The notes beneath the pieces were generated by a model. It had not been told where the DNA came from and made no database searches. It saw nothing but the letters and a program-made list of their open reading frames with translations. From Pelotomaculum sp. (GTDB taxonomy: Bacteria > Bacillota > Desulfotomaculia > Desulfotomaculales > Pelotomaculaceae): a DNA stretch of 7,593 bases. The stretch is taken from contig DNIT01000099.1 of the NCBI GenBank assembly GCA_003489345.1, forward strand, positions 4,172 to 11,764, written 5' to 3'. Positions 1 through 6,438 of the stretch are shown here, in pieces. Both the position numbers and the translations under genes were made by a program. The first letter of the stretch is position 1. Every line of letters begins with the position of its first letter.

Positions 1-69
1 CAATAATATAAAATATTTTTTATTCAAAAATTTTTAATATTTCCTTTTTTATAATGCCCCTGTTTTCTT

Positions 70-258
70 TTAAGCGTGGAAGCCCGGACCATAGGTATGT
101 GTCGTGTGAGTATGCTCTTCCTTGGATAGAATCGCGAAGCTTTCCACAATGAACAGGTAGGCCAGGGCCAGCGCGCTCCACATGCCGATGGTAAATCAGA
201 AATTCCCAGATGCTGGGGGAAGTAGCTGCCGTCTACGCTCTTGGTCATGCCGGTGAAG
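70..258 (-). pseudogene. 3' remnant of a second NrfD/HybB-type FDH membrane subunit gene
   Basis: This is the last roughly 62 codons of a gene closely related to the intact membrane-subunit gene at 3957-5123, matching its residues 326-388. By hand alignment about 87-89% of bases agree. The conceptual protein begins FTGMTKSVDGSYFP, continues through the final membrane helix (MWSALALAYLFIVESF), and ends KEEHTHTTHTYGPGFHA before a TAA at 70-72. Two single-base insertions break the frame: one in the C-run of the minus strand near 215-219 and one near 193-195. A 3-nt deletion removes one residue near the C-terminus. Homology stops abruptly at about 258, so the first about 325 codons are missing. 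There is no start codon or ribosome site, and it cannot make a functional subunit. Its neighbours are the working fdhA upstream in the minus direction and AT-rich DNA downstream. An open frame of about 96 codons crossing this region mixes remnant and unrelated sequence and is not a gene. Confidence 0.9.
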
Positions 259-466
259 GGAACTTGGGAATATTGAACGGGCAGGCGATTATGATTATCT
301 CTATGTAATATCACCCATTACGGCAACTAATCGGCGGCTCAATGGCTCCTTTTTCCGCTATGCCCAATACGAGGAACCTGAAGGTATACTCCATTTCCAG
401 AAAGTCATCTCCCCTGTGAAAAAGCTCCTAAAACGTCGGTACCCCATCTTACACCGGAGGCCATGA
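257..466 (+). pseudogene. Unidentified plus-strand coding fragment lacking a start (possible gene 3' end)
   Basis: On the plus strand a frame stays open for about 69 codons, bounded by TGA at 254-256 and TGA at 464-466. It reads like real protein, for example DYDYLYVISPITATNRRLNG, then FFRYAQYEEPEG and VKKLLKRRYPILHRRP, with mixed charged and hydrophobic residues and a basic tail. It has no plausible ATG/GTG with a ribosome site at its beginning. The open frame starts where the antisense nrfD remnant ends (about 258), as expected for a gene whose 5' part was lost at a recombination junction. A terminator suited to the plus strand follows at 542-585. I do not recognise the family. It could also be a chance open frame, although the opposite strand in the same stretch gives a far less protein-like product. 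Confidence 0.35.
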
Positions 467-530
467 AGATTTATTATTAAAAATATTTTAGGTGATGTGA
501 AAAAAAGGCTGATTTCCACAATGAAAATAT

Positions 531-585
531 GACAAAACAAAAACAGCGCCAACCGCTATGTTTCAAGTGGTTACGCTGTTTTTTT
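531..585. terminator. Bidirectional rho-independent terminator after fdhA
   Basis: AACAGCG at 542-548 pairs perfectly with CGCTGTT at 574-580. Inside it a second stem pairs AACCGCT (551-557) with AGTGGTT (566-572), with one G-U wobble and an 8-nt loop. On the plus strand the hairpin runs into seven T (579-585). On the minus strand it runs into TTTTTGTTTTG (543 to 533). It lies about 130 nt past the fdhA stop, so it most likely ends the FDH transcript, and it could also stop plus-strand transcription coming from the fragment at 257-466. Confidence 0.85.
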
Positions 586-710
586 CTTTGCCTTTCCTGC
601 AAAAGTCAGGTCGTTACTTTAAAGATACCATAAAATATAATTAATTACTAAGGTTATTTAGGAAACATAAACCAGGACACCTTTTAAGCTCGTTAGTCTT
701 AAGCTAATAG

Positions 711-3700
711 TTATGCTTTTCTAATGTTAACTAAAAAAGATTTGTATTCCGGAACAACGACGTTAGCATCACCGATAAAAGGTGTTAAATCGTTCCCGAT
801 GCTTCCCTTGGATAATCCCATGTAGCCCCAGCTCCAGGGCAAGGAAACAATTTCTATGGAACTGCCGTTTACCATTAAGGGTTTAACAATCGGTAAAACA
901 TTGGCCTTCATTTTTATTTCCGCCCGGGCGCTGCTTACAATTATCTCATCTCCAGGTTTTATTCCCAGATTACCGGCTAAAGTTGGCGATATGGTGGCAA
1001 ATTGTTCCGGCATCAATTCTACCAGCCAGGGGCTGTTTCTGGTTCTTACCCCGGTTTGATAATGTTCAATGTAATGGACGGTAGTAGCTACGTAAGGGAA
1101 CTCTTTGCTGCCGGTTTCGGCCAATTTAGCAAATTCGCCTTTCCATCTCATAGCCATAGGATTATTTTGTTGCTTACTTATTAAATTTTTAACCGGACTT
1201 TCCACCGGTTCATAGTGTTCCGGCATAGGACCTTCTTTCAAGCCGGAAGGATTGAAAAAGCGTGCCTGCCCTTCAGGAAGCATAATAAAAGGAGCATTGG
1301 CTGTCTTTTCCGGTGGTATCGGCGCTTTTGTAACCGCGTCCGTGACGCCGAAATCGGGAACATCGTTGGTAACCCACTTTGTTCCGTCCCAGGCCATCAA
1401 GGCTTTTTTCGGATTCCAGGGCCGGCCGGCCGGGTCAGCCGAACAACGGTTATAAACAATGTGCCGGTTCAAAGGCCAGGTAAAGGTCCATTTCGGATAT
1501 ACAGCAAGCCCGCTTTTATCCTCCGTGCCGTGCCTTTTGGTAGCGGGCACCTTTAACGACGGGTTCTGCTCATTGGGGTCGACGTAATAATAACCACAAT
1601 AAACCCATACACCGCAGGCCGTAGAACCATCATCTTTAAGGTCGCCAAAAGTACCTAAAACTCGACCGTCTGCCACATTATAACCGTTAATTTCAACCGC
1701 TACTTTTTCTATATCCGGCCCGTCCTGTCCCGGCTTATCATAATTCCAAACCATGTTTAAAATAGGATCCGTAAATTTGCCGCCGCTCCGGTATTCCTCG
1801 CGGACAGCTTTAAATATCCGGTCAGCAATCCAGAGACTGCTTTTTGCCTGCCCGGGCGGTTCAACAGCCTTCCAGCGCCATTGAACATTACGAGCACTGT
1901 TTGCTCTTGTGCCTTCCGATTCGTATATGTGGGCGCCCGGCAGCAGGAAAACTTCCGTTTTTATATCCGCCGGTTTTACTCCTGGGCGTTTCCAGAAAGC
2001 AGCTGTTTCGTTTTCAAATAAATCAACACAGACCATCCAGTCCGCGTTCTCCAGGGCCTTGGCCTCGTGAGAAGCATCCGGCCCGGCTACGGAAGGATTT
2101 TCAGCCCAGCAAAAGACGCCTTTAATTTCTCCTTCTGCCAAGGAAACATAAGAAGACATGTGGGAATGGTCTTTCCCGTCAGATTTAGGCAGCCAGTCAT
2201 AGCAAAAGTCATTTTCTTTGGTGGCCTTTTCCCCGTACCAGGCCTTGAGAAAACTGGCCAAGAACTTGGGTTTGTTGGACCAGTATCCCGTCTTGGGCGT
2301 TTCCACCGCCAGGTAGTCCTTATATGTGGGATGTTTTGGCGCATCGGGGACATTAATATAGGCCGAAATATTATTCCACAGCATTCCCATGTCACAGGCG
2401 CCCTGAACATTTGATTGCCCCCGCTGGGGGTTAAGGCCGCCACCGACCATGCCTATATTGCCCAGCAAGAGCTGTACCATGGCGGTTGCCCGTGTGTTTT
2501 GAGTTCCGTAACTGTGCTGGGTGATTCCCAGTACGTAAATTAAATTGCCTGCTACATCCGGTTTCCCCGACTCGCAATAAGCAGCGTAAGCTTTCTGCAA
2601 AATATCTTCCGGGGTTCCCGTGACATTACTGACCGTTTTTATGTCGTAGCGGGAAACATGCTTTTTCATGATTTGCCAGACGCACTGGGGATCCTGTAAA
2701 GTGGGGTCCTTTTTAATATTATCACCGTCTTTTTGGTAAGCCCAGCTGGCAGTGTTATAGGATAGTTTGCCGTCTTTTTCCTCTAAACCGGAAAAAACAC
2801 CATCCGCAAAATTATAATCAGGAACGATTAAGTAGGAAGCGTTGGTATAGTTATTCACATACTCATGTTGGTAAAGATCATTTTCAATGGCGTAGTTTAT
2901 CAGACCGTAAAGAAAAGCAATGTCTGTCCCCGGACGCAAAGGAACGTAAATATCTGCCTTGGCCGCTGTTTTAGTAAATCTCGGGTCAACGACAATGATT
3001 TTTGCTCCTTTTTCCTTGGCCTTGGTAATGTGGCGCATGGCCATGGGGTGAGCTTCGGCCGGGTTGGCTCCAATAATTAAAAATATGTCTGCATTCCGAT
3101 AATCACTAAAATTATTAGTCATTACTCCCCGACCAAAAGAATTAGCCAGACCGGCTACGGTTGGGGCGTGTCAGAGACGGGCGCAATGGTCAAGATCAAC
3201 CACACCCAGGGCTCCCCGCATGAGCTTATTAACTAAATAGTCTTCTTCGTTATTAATGTTGGCGCTGCCCATCTGGCAAATGGCCATGGTGCGGTTAACC
3301 GTAACACCGTTAGCGTCTTTTTCTTCAAAGTGTTCGTCCCGGGTCTTTTTTACCCTTTTAGCGATTTCAGGTATAGCCCAGTCCCAGTCTTTGACTTCCC
3401 ACTTGGTGCTGCCAGGGGCACGGTAAAGAACCTCCGTTAGCCGCCCCGGGTTGGGCACACGCTTACGATTTTTATCTATAATGTTATAGACATCCGGGAG
3501 AGCTGCCCCTTTTGGGCATAAAGAGCCTTCATTAATAGGACTATCAGGATCCCCTTCAATAAAAACCACCTTATCGTTTTCTGAATAAACAATAGTACTA
3601 CAACCACATCCACAATAAGGACAGCCGGAAGCAGTTTCTTTGGTTTTCTTTAACTTAAAAGAACCCAACTCAAAACTAGGCAGGTTTTCTTCAGCTAGAG

Positions 3701-3794
3701 CAGGTGTTGCGCTGACTCCTCCAAATAAAGTCACTCCGGCTGCGCCTACTCCCAAATACTTAAAGAAATCACGGCGGCTAATAGTTTTTTTCAT
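711..3794 (-). CDS. fdhA: Selenocysteine-containing formate dehydrogenase catalytic (alpha) subunit, Tat-exported
   Basis: The product is 1027 residues once the in-frame UGA at 3171-3173 is read as selenocysteine (Sec208); E. coli FdnG/FdoG are about 1015. It oxidises formate to CO2 at a Mo or W bis-MGD centre. Residues 1-35 form a twin-arginine signal (SRRDFFK, hydrophobic stretch, ATPALA cleavage region), so the enzyme acts outside the membrane. A 4Fe-4S cluster is bound by C58-x2-C61-x3-C65-x27-C93, followed by Lys95, the conserved residue between cluster and cofactor. The active site reads DHCARL-Sec-HAPTVAG; the next His is the conserved partner of Sec. The C-terminal molybdopterin-dinucleotide domain (about residues 895-1027) contains RTRNSPWLVE and IKPGDEI. 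The ATG start follows AAAGGAGG at 3810-3817 with a long 15-nt spacing; no alternative ATG/GTG/TTG lies nearer. A stop-terminated 207-residue piece plus an 803-residue piece from Met at 3122 is the usual misreading. A 162-nt spacer separates it from the membrane-subunit gene, so independent expression is possible. Confidence 0.97.
3125..3173 (-). promoter_or_regulatory. Bacterial SECIS element with the Sec UGA codon of fdhA
   Basis: The UGA at 3171-3173 is followed in the mRNA by a strong hairpin. The apical stem UAGCC (3157-3153) pairs with GGCUA (3147-3143) around the loop GGUCU (3152-3148). Lower, CCAA (3163-3160 region) pairs with UUGG and CCCC with GGGG, giving a stacked stem of the bacterial fdhF/fdnG type. 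The GU in the apical loop and its distance from the UGA fit SelB recognition. The hairpin is translated as HAPTVAGLANSFGRG, so protein and RNA constraints overlap. SelA, SelB, SelD and tRNA-Sec must be encoded elsewhere. Confidence 0.93.
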
Positions 3795-3809
3795 ATTAGT
3801 TAACAGTAG

Positions 3810-3817
3810 CCTCCTTT
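3810..3817 (-). promoter_or_regulatory. Ribosome binding site of fdhA with long spacing
   Basis: AAAGGAGG on the minus strand is the only strong Shine-Dalgarno before fdhA. It lies 15 nt from the ATG at 3792-3794, longer than the usual 5-10 nt. In-frame codons between them are CTA, CTG, TTA, ACT and AAT, none a common start, so the ATG before the twin-arginine signal is kept. The spacing may lower translation. Confidence 0.7.
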
Positions 3818-3917
3818 ACTTTAGAATAAACCAATAAATAGTTTTTCAGGCATTCCAGCTCTTTCCCTCAAAGTTCCTGAATCTATTGATTTTATTACGT
3901 ATCGGCCAAAACTGCCG

Positions 3918-3939
3918 AATGAATATCTCTCAATTCATT
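3918..3939 (-). other. AU-rich hairpin in the nrfD-fdhA spacer
   Basis: AATGAAT (3918-3924) and ATTCATT (3933-3939) form a perfect 7-bp inverted repeat with an 8-nt loop, about 18 nt after the membrane-subunit stop. It has no GC core and no clear T tract, so it is not a convincing terminator. It could be an mRNA processing or stability element, or chance. The remaining 3795-3956 spacer contains no open frame, and I see no convincing -35/-10 pair. Confidence 0.3.
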
Positions 3940-3956
3940 TAATGCGTCGTTTGTTA

Positions 3957-4146
3957 TTAAGCATTGAAGCCTGTGCCATAGTTGGTATGTGTGCTGTGAG
4001 TATGTTCTTCCTTGGGCAGGATCGAGAAATTTTCCACAATGAACAGGTAGGCCAGGGCTAGCGCGCTCCACATGCCGATGGTAATCAGGAATTCCCAGAT
4101 GCTCGGGAAGTAGCTGCCGCCTACGCTCTTGGCCATGCCGGTGAAG
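3957..4146 (-). repeat. Intact partner of the about 190-bp direct repeat flanking fdhA
   Basis: These bases (the nrfD 3' end) match 70-258 in the same orientation. There are about 19 substitutions and three small indels over about 187 bases by hand count. The two copies bracket the whole fdhA gene and its spacers, about 3.7 kb. Similarity ends with the GTGAAG on the plus strand at 4141-4146 and 253-258, and does not continue past the stop codons. Confidence 0.88.
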
Positions 4147-5123
4147 ACCACGTTCATGCGGTTAAAGACAACACCTACTACCACCAGTGCAGAGGCTGTT
4201 ACAACCCCCCACAGCTTGGTCCGGATACCTGGGATGGCGTACATGATAATCGGCAAAAGAACAAAGACAATCATCTCGATCAAAAACATGTTGCTCTCGT
4301 AAGAACCGTTAAAGGCCATCCCGAACACACCGCGATAGTTGAGATCGATTATCTTAACGATAAAGTAGATGATCATCATCCACATGGCTATTTTGGTCAT
4401 GCTTTGAAATACCGGCAACTCCGGCTGCCGTCCATAAGCTCTTGAAGCCAGGGTGCCTTCTAAAGTGACCATAGCCGGCCCCAGGAAGAAGGCGGACCAG
4501 ACAAAGAAGAAAGGAATAATCATGGACCACCACAGGGGGTAGAGCTTATCAATAGCAACAATATAGAGTGAGCCCAGGGAGGATTGGTGCAGGCTGGGGA
4601 GCACAATGCCCAGGATGAGTAGTGGAGTCATCATATACCCCAGGATTTTCTTCAAAGCAGGGAACTTTACCTTCTCGAAGAAGATGTCGCCAAACTCCAG
4701 GACCTGGATTGTTGTATACAGTGAAATACACCAGAACACTTCGAACAATACCGAGTGGAAACCCCAGTAAAAGAAAGGCCTCCAGAAGTTGAACCATCTC
4801 CCGATATCCAGGAAAAGGCTGACCATCGCGATAATGTAGCCAAGTAAGGATGTTAACAGTGCAGCGCGGGCAATGGGCAGGTACTTATCCCGGTGCAGGA
4901 CATGGACGATCAGTGCCGTACTAAAGCCGCCGCCCGCCAGGGCGATGCCGCACAAGAGGTCAAAGCCAATCCACAGGCCCCAGGGCCACTGGTCGTTTAA
5001 GTTGGTTAGCGCCCCCAGACCGTAGACGAAACGGTACAGGGCAGCCGCTGCAGCGATCAGCACAAATCCGATCATCAGTAATCTGAACCAGGTAATTCTA
5101 AAGCTCCAATTTCTTCCATACAT
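3957..5123 (-). CDS. nrfD: NrfD/PsrC (HybB-like) integral membrane subunit of the FDH complex
   Basis: This 388-residue polytopic protein has about ten hydrophobic segments, roughly at residues 14-36, 50-76, 86-106, 118-145, 160-178, 195-215, 240-262, 277-297, 303-323 and 342-365. It ends in a polar His-rich tail (KEEHTHSTHTNYGTGFNA). The pattern and the WPWGLWIGFDLLCGIALAGG stretch fit the NrfD/PsrC/HybB family, which anchors molybdoenzyme or hydrogenase iron-sulfur subunits and exchanges electrons with quinone without haem. Its expected partner here is FdhB, whose stop lies 28 nt upstream. It would take the place of the cytochrome b subunit (FdnI) of E. coli FDH-N. The ATG at 5121-5123 follows GGAGGTGAGGAG at 5127-5138, a strong ribosome site. 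Its last about 62 codons recur as a decayed copy at 70-258. Whether it pumps protons, as proposed for some relatives, cannot be read from the sequence. Confidence 0.93.
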   Translation of the reverse strand: MYGRNWSFRITWFRLLMIGFVLIAAAAALYRFVYGLGALTNLNDQWPWGLWIGFDLLCGIALAGGGFSTALIVHVLHRDKYLPIARAALLTSLLGYIIAMVSLFLDIGRWFNFWRPFFYWGFHSVLFEVFWCISLYTTIQVLEFGDIFFEKVKFPALKKILGYMMTPLLILGIVLPSLHQSSLGSLYIVAIDKLYPLWWSMIIPFFFVWSAFFLGPAMVTLEGTLASRAYGRQPELPVFQSMTKIAMWMMIIYFIVKIIDLNYRGVFGMAFNGSYESNMFLIEMIVFVLLPIIMYAIPGIRTKLWGVVTASALVVVGVVFNRMNVVFTGMAKSVGGSYFPSIWEFLITIGMWSALALAYLFIVENFSILPKEEHTHSTHTNYGTGFNA

Positions 5124-5151
5124 ATCTCCTCACCTCCATTTATCCAGAATT

Positions 5152-5985
5152 TTATTCCTTGGGATCTACAGGAGCGTACATCTCCTCCTCATTATGCACC
5201 TCAGCGCGCCTCTTGGTGTAAGCGCGCATGGCAGTCAAAAGGGCGCCCCAGCCGACAAAAATGTAGGGGGTCCACTTAAGTACATCCCAGGTCAAAGAGG
5301 GGATTGCTCTTTCCGTAACAGGACGGTTGAATACGTTGGTTTTGAAGCCGAGCTGATCAAACGGTACGTCAGAAATATACAGCCAGGAAGTACCGCCGTA
5401 TTCTTTTTCTCCGTAGACATGTTTAATGTACCTGGGGTCCTTGCTCATCCTGTCCTGTGCTAGTGCCAGCATTTCATCCCTCTCCCCGTAGGTTAAGGCA
5501 CCTGTGAGGCATGCCGTTACACATGCCGGGTCAAGTCCCTCTTCCTGCGTGCGGTCGTAACAAAAACGGCACTTTTGCACGTACGGAAAAGCCTTATCCC
5601 ACTGGAAGCCGGGTACATCAAAGGGGCAGGCGATCATGCAGTAGCGGCAGCCGACGCAGTAATCCTGATTCAGTTCGGTAGGCTTGTAAATAACCGCCCC
5701 TTCTTTAGTCTTGACAAATGAGTGGGTAAAGCACGCCGACTCACAGGCTGGCTCATTGCAGTGCATGCATTGTCTTTTAACGAAGCGCCACTTGAGCTGG
5801 TCGCCTTCTTCGAGCACATAGGAGCTTACGTTGGTCCAGGCATCGGCGCTTAATTTCCCTGGGCTGTCCCAGTTGTTGGAGAACTCGCTCGGCTTGGCCG
5901 GCAGGTCGTTCCATGACTTGCAGGAAACCATGCAGCTGCGGCAGCCGATACACCTGGTAATGTCCACCAGGACACTCTTTGACAT
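5152..5985 (-). CDS. fdhB: FDH iron-sulfur (beta) subunit, four 4Fe-4S clusters, C-terminal membrane anchor
   Basis: This 277-residue ferredoxin-type electron-transfer subunit is of the FdnH/HybA/DmsB class. Sixteen cysteines fall in four motifs: C12-x2-C15-x2-C18-x3-C22, C73-x2-C76-x4-C81-x3-C85, C110-x2-C113-x2-C116-x3-C120 and C139-x2-C142-x11-C155-x3-C159. This predicts four 4Fe-4S clusters carrying electrons from FdhA to the membrane subunit. A single hydrophobic helix near residues 238-253 (WTPYIFVGWGALL) followed by basic residues matches the C-terminal anchor of FdnH. It has no signal of its own; as known for this family, it is probably exported with the Tat-signal-bearing catalytic subunit. 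The ATG at 5983-5985 follows GGAGGTG at 5991-5997 with 5-nt spacing. It lies 41 nt after the fdhA remnant and 28 nt before the membrane-subunit gene. Third positions look richer in G/C than in the fdhA downstream. Confidence 0.95.
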   Translation of the reverse strand: MSKSVLVDITRCIGCRSCMVSCKSWNDLPAKPSEFSNNWDSPGKLSADAWTNVSSYVLEEGDQLKWRFVKRQCMHCNEPACESACFTHSFVKTKEGAVIYKPTELNQDYCVGCRYCMIACPFDVPGFQWDKAFPYVQKCRFCYDRTQEEGLDPACVTACLTGALTYGERDEMLALAQDRMSKDPRYIKHVYGEKEYGGTSWLYISDVPFDQLGFKTNVFNRPVTERAIPSLTWDVLKWTPYIFVGWGALLTAMRAYTKRRAEVHNEEEMYAPVDPKE

Positions 5986-6026
5986 CGTTACACCTCCGGT
6001 TTCTGCTTGGATTTAAGGTGTTATTT

Positions 6027-6420
6027 CTAGGCTTTCTTCACGTTGCAGATGAAAGCTTTTGATTCCGGGATCATCGTGTTGGGATCCCCGACGCTGGGTG
6101 TTATGTCGTTGGCTGTGCTGCCGGTCGCTATTCCCTGGTAACCGAAGTGCCAGGACAGGCCGATAATTTCGATTTCCCTGTCTGCGACCTTGAGCGGGTT
6201 AATGATCGGCAGCACGTTGGCCCGGTATTTAATTTCGCCGTGGATGCTGCTTATAACTAACATATCGCCCGGCTTGACTATCAGTTTATTGGCCAGTCCC
6301 AGTGATATGGTCGCGAACATTTCCGGCTGCATTTCCACCAGTTTGGGACAGTTTCTGGTCACGGCGCCGCTCTGGTAGGCTCTGGTAGTGCTCCACCAGC
6401 CGGTGGACACTACCAACAGA
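6027..6420 (-). pseudogene. fdhA: 3' remnant of a second formate dehydrogenase alpha gene, frameshifted
   Basis: The conceptual protein is the C-terminal molybdopterin-dinucleotide binding domain of an FDH alpha subunit: AVTRNCPKLVEMQPEMFATI, VKPGDMLVISS, EIKYRANVLPI, and the end FICNVKKA. By hand alignment about 57% of roughly 112 residues match the C-terminus of the working FdhA. About 890 upstream codons, including the Sec site, are missing, and homology starts within about 30 bp of the fdhE stop. The frame is broken by a 10-bp tandem duplication at 6369-6388: the upstream part (HRLVEHYQS, frame of fdhE) and the downstream part (GAVTRN) join only if one copy is removed. A nominal 174-residue open frame from 6551 uses out-of-frame fdhE sequence for its first about 37 residues and has no ribosome site. 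A short product is possible but could not bind cofactor alone. Confidence 0.92.
6369..6388 (-). repeat. Perfect 10-bp tandem duplication causing a frameshift
   Basis: CTACCAGAGC occurs twice in direct succession on the minus strand (plus-strand copies at 6369-6378 and 6379-6388). Ten extra bases shift the frame by +1 within the conserved EHYQ-x-G segment of the fdhA remnant. Removing either copy restores a continuous VHRLVEHYQSGAVTRN, which aligns with VHYIEHYQTGVRTRN of the working FdhA. Confidence 0.93.
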
Positions 6421-6438
6421 TCTCCTGCTTGAATTATA

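Noticed and set aside
1..69. An AT-rich inverted repeat (AAATATT/AATATTT) as a terminator or origin element.
   Set aside because: The pairing is A/T only in an AT-rich stretch, with no GC core and no iteron pattern.
24..314. A 96-residue minus-strand gene.
   Set aside because: It contains the FTGMTKSVDGSYFP piece of the nrfD remnant, then loses it through frameshifts; both ends are unrelated sequence.
358..552. A 64-residue hydrophobic minus-strand ORF.
   Set aside because: It has no ribosome site, it overlaps the terminator and it lies opposite a more protein-like plus-strand frame.
598..615. A small hairpin (CCTG/CAGG) between the terminator and fdhA.
   Set aside because: It has only four base pairs and no T tract, so it is not distinguishable from chance.
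711..3122. An independent 803-residue FDH gene starting at Met 3122.
   Set aside because: The 17 codons upstream, including UGA and HAPTVAG, continue the conserved active site in the same frame from the 207-codon piece. Both are parts of one Sec-containing fdhA.
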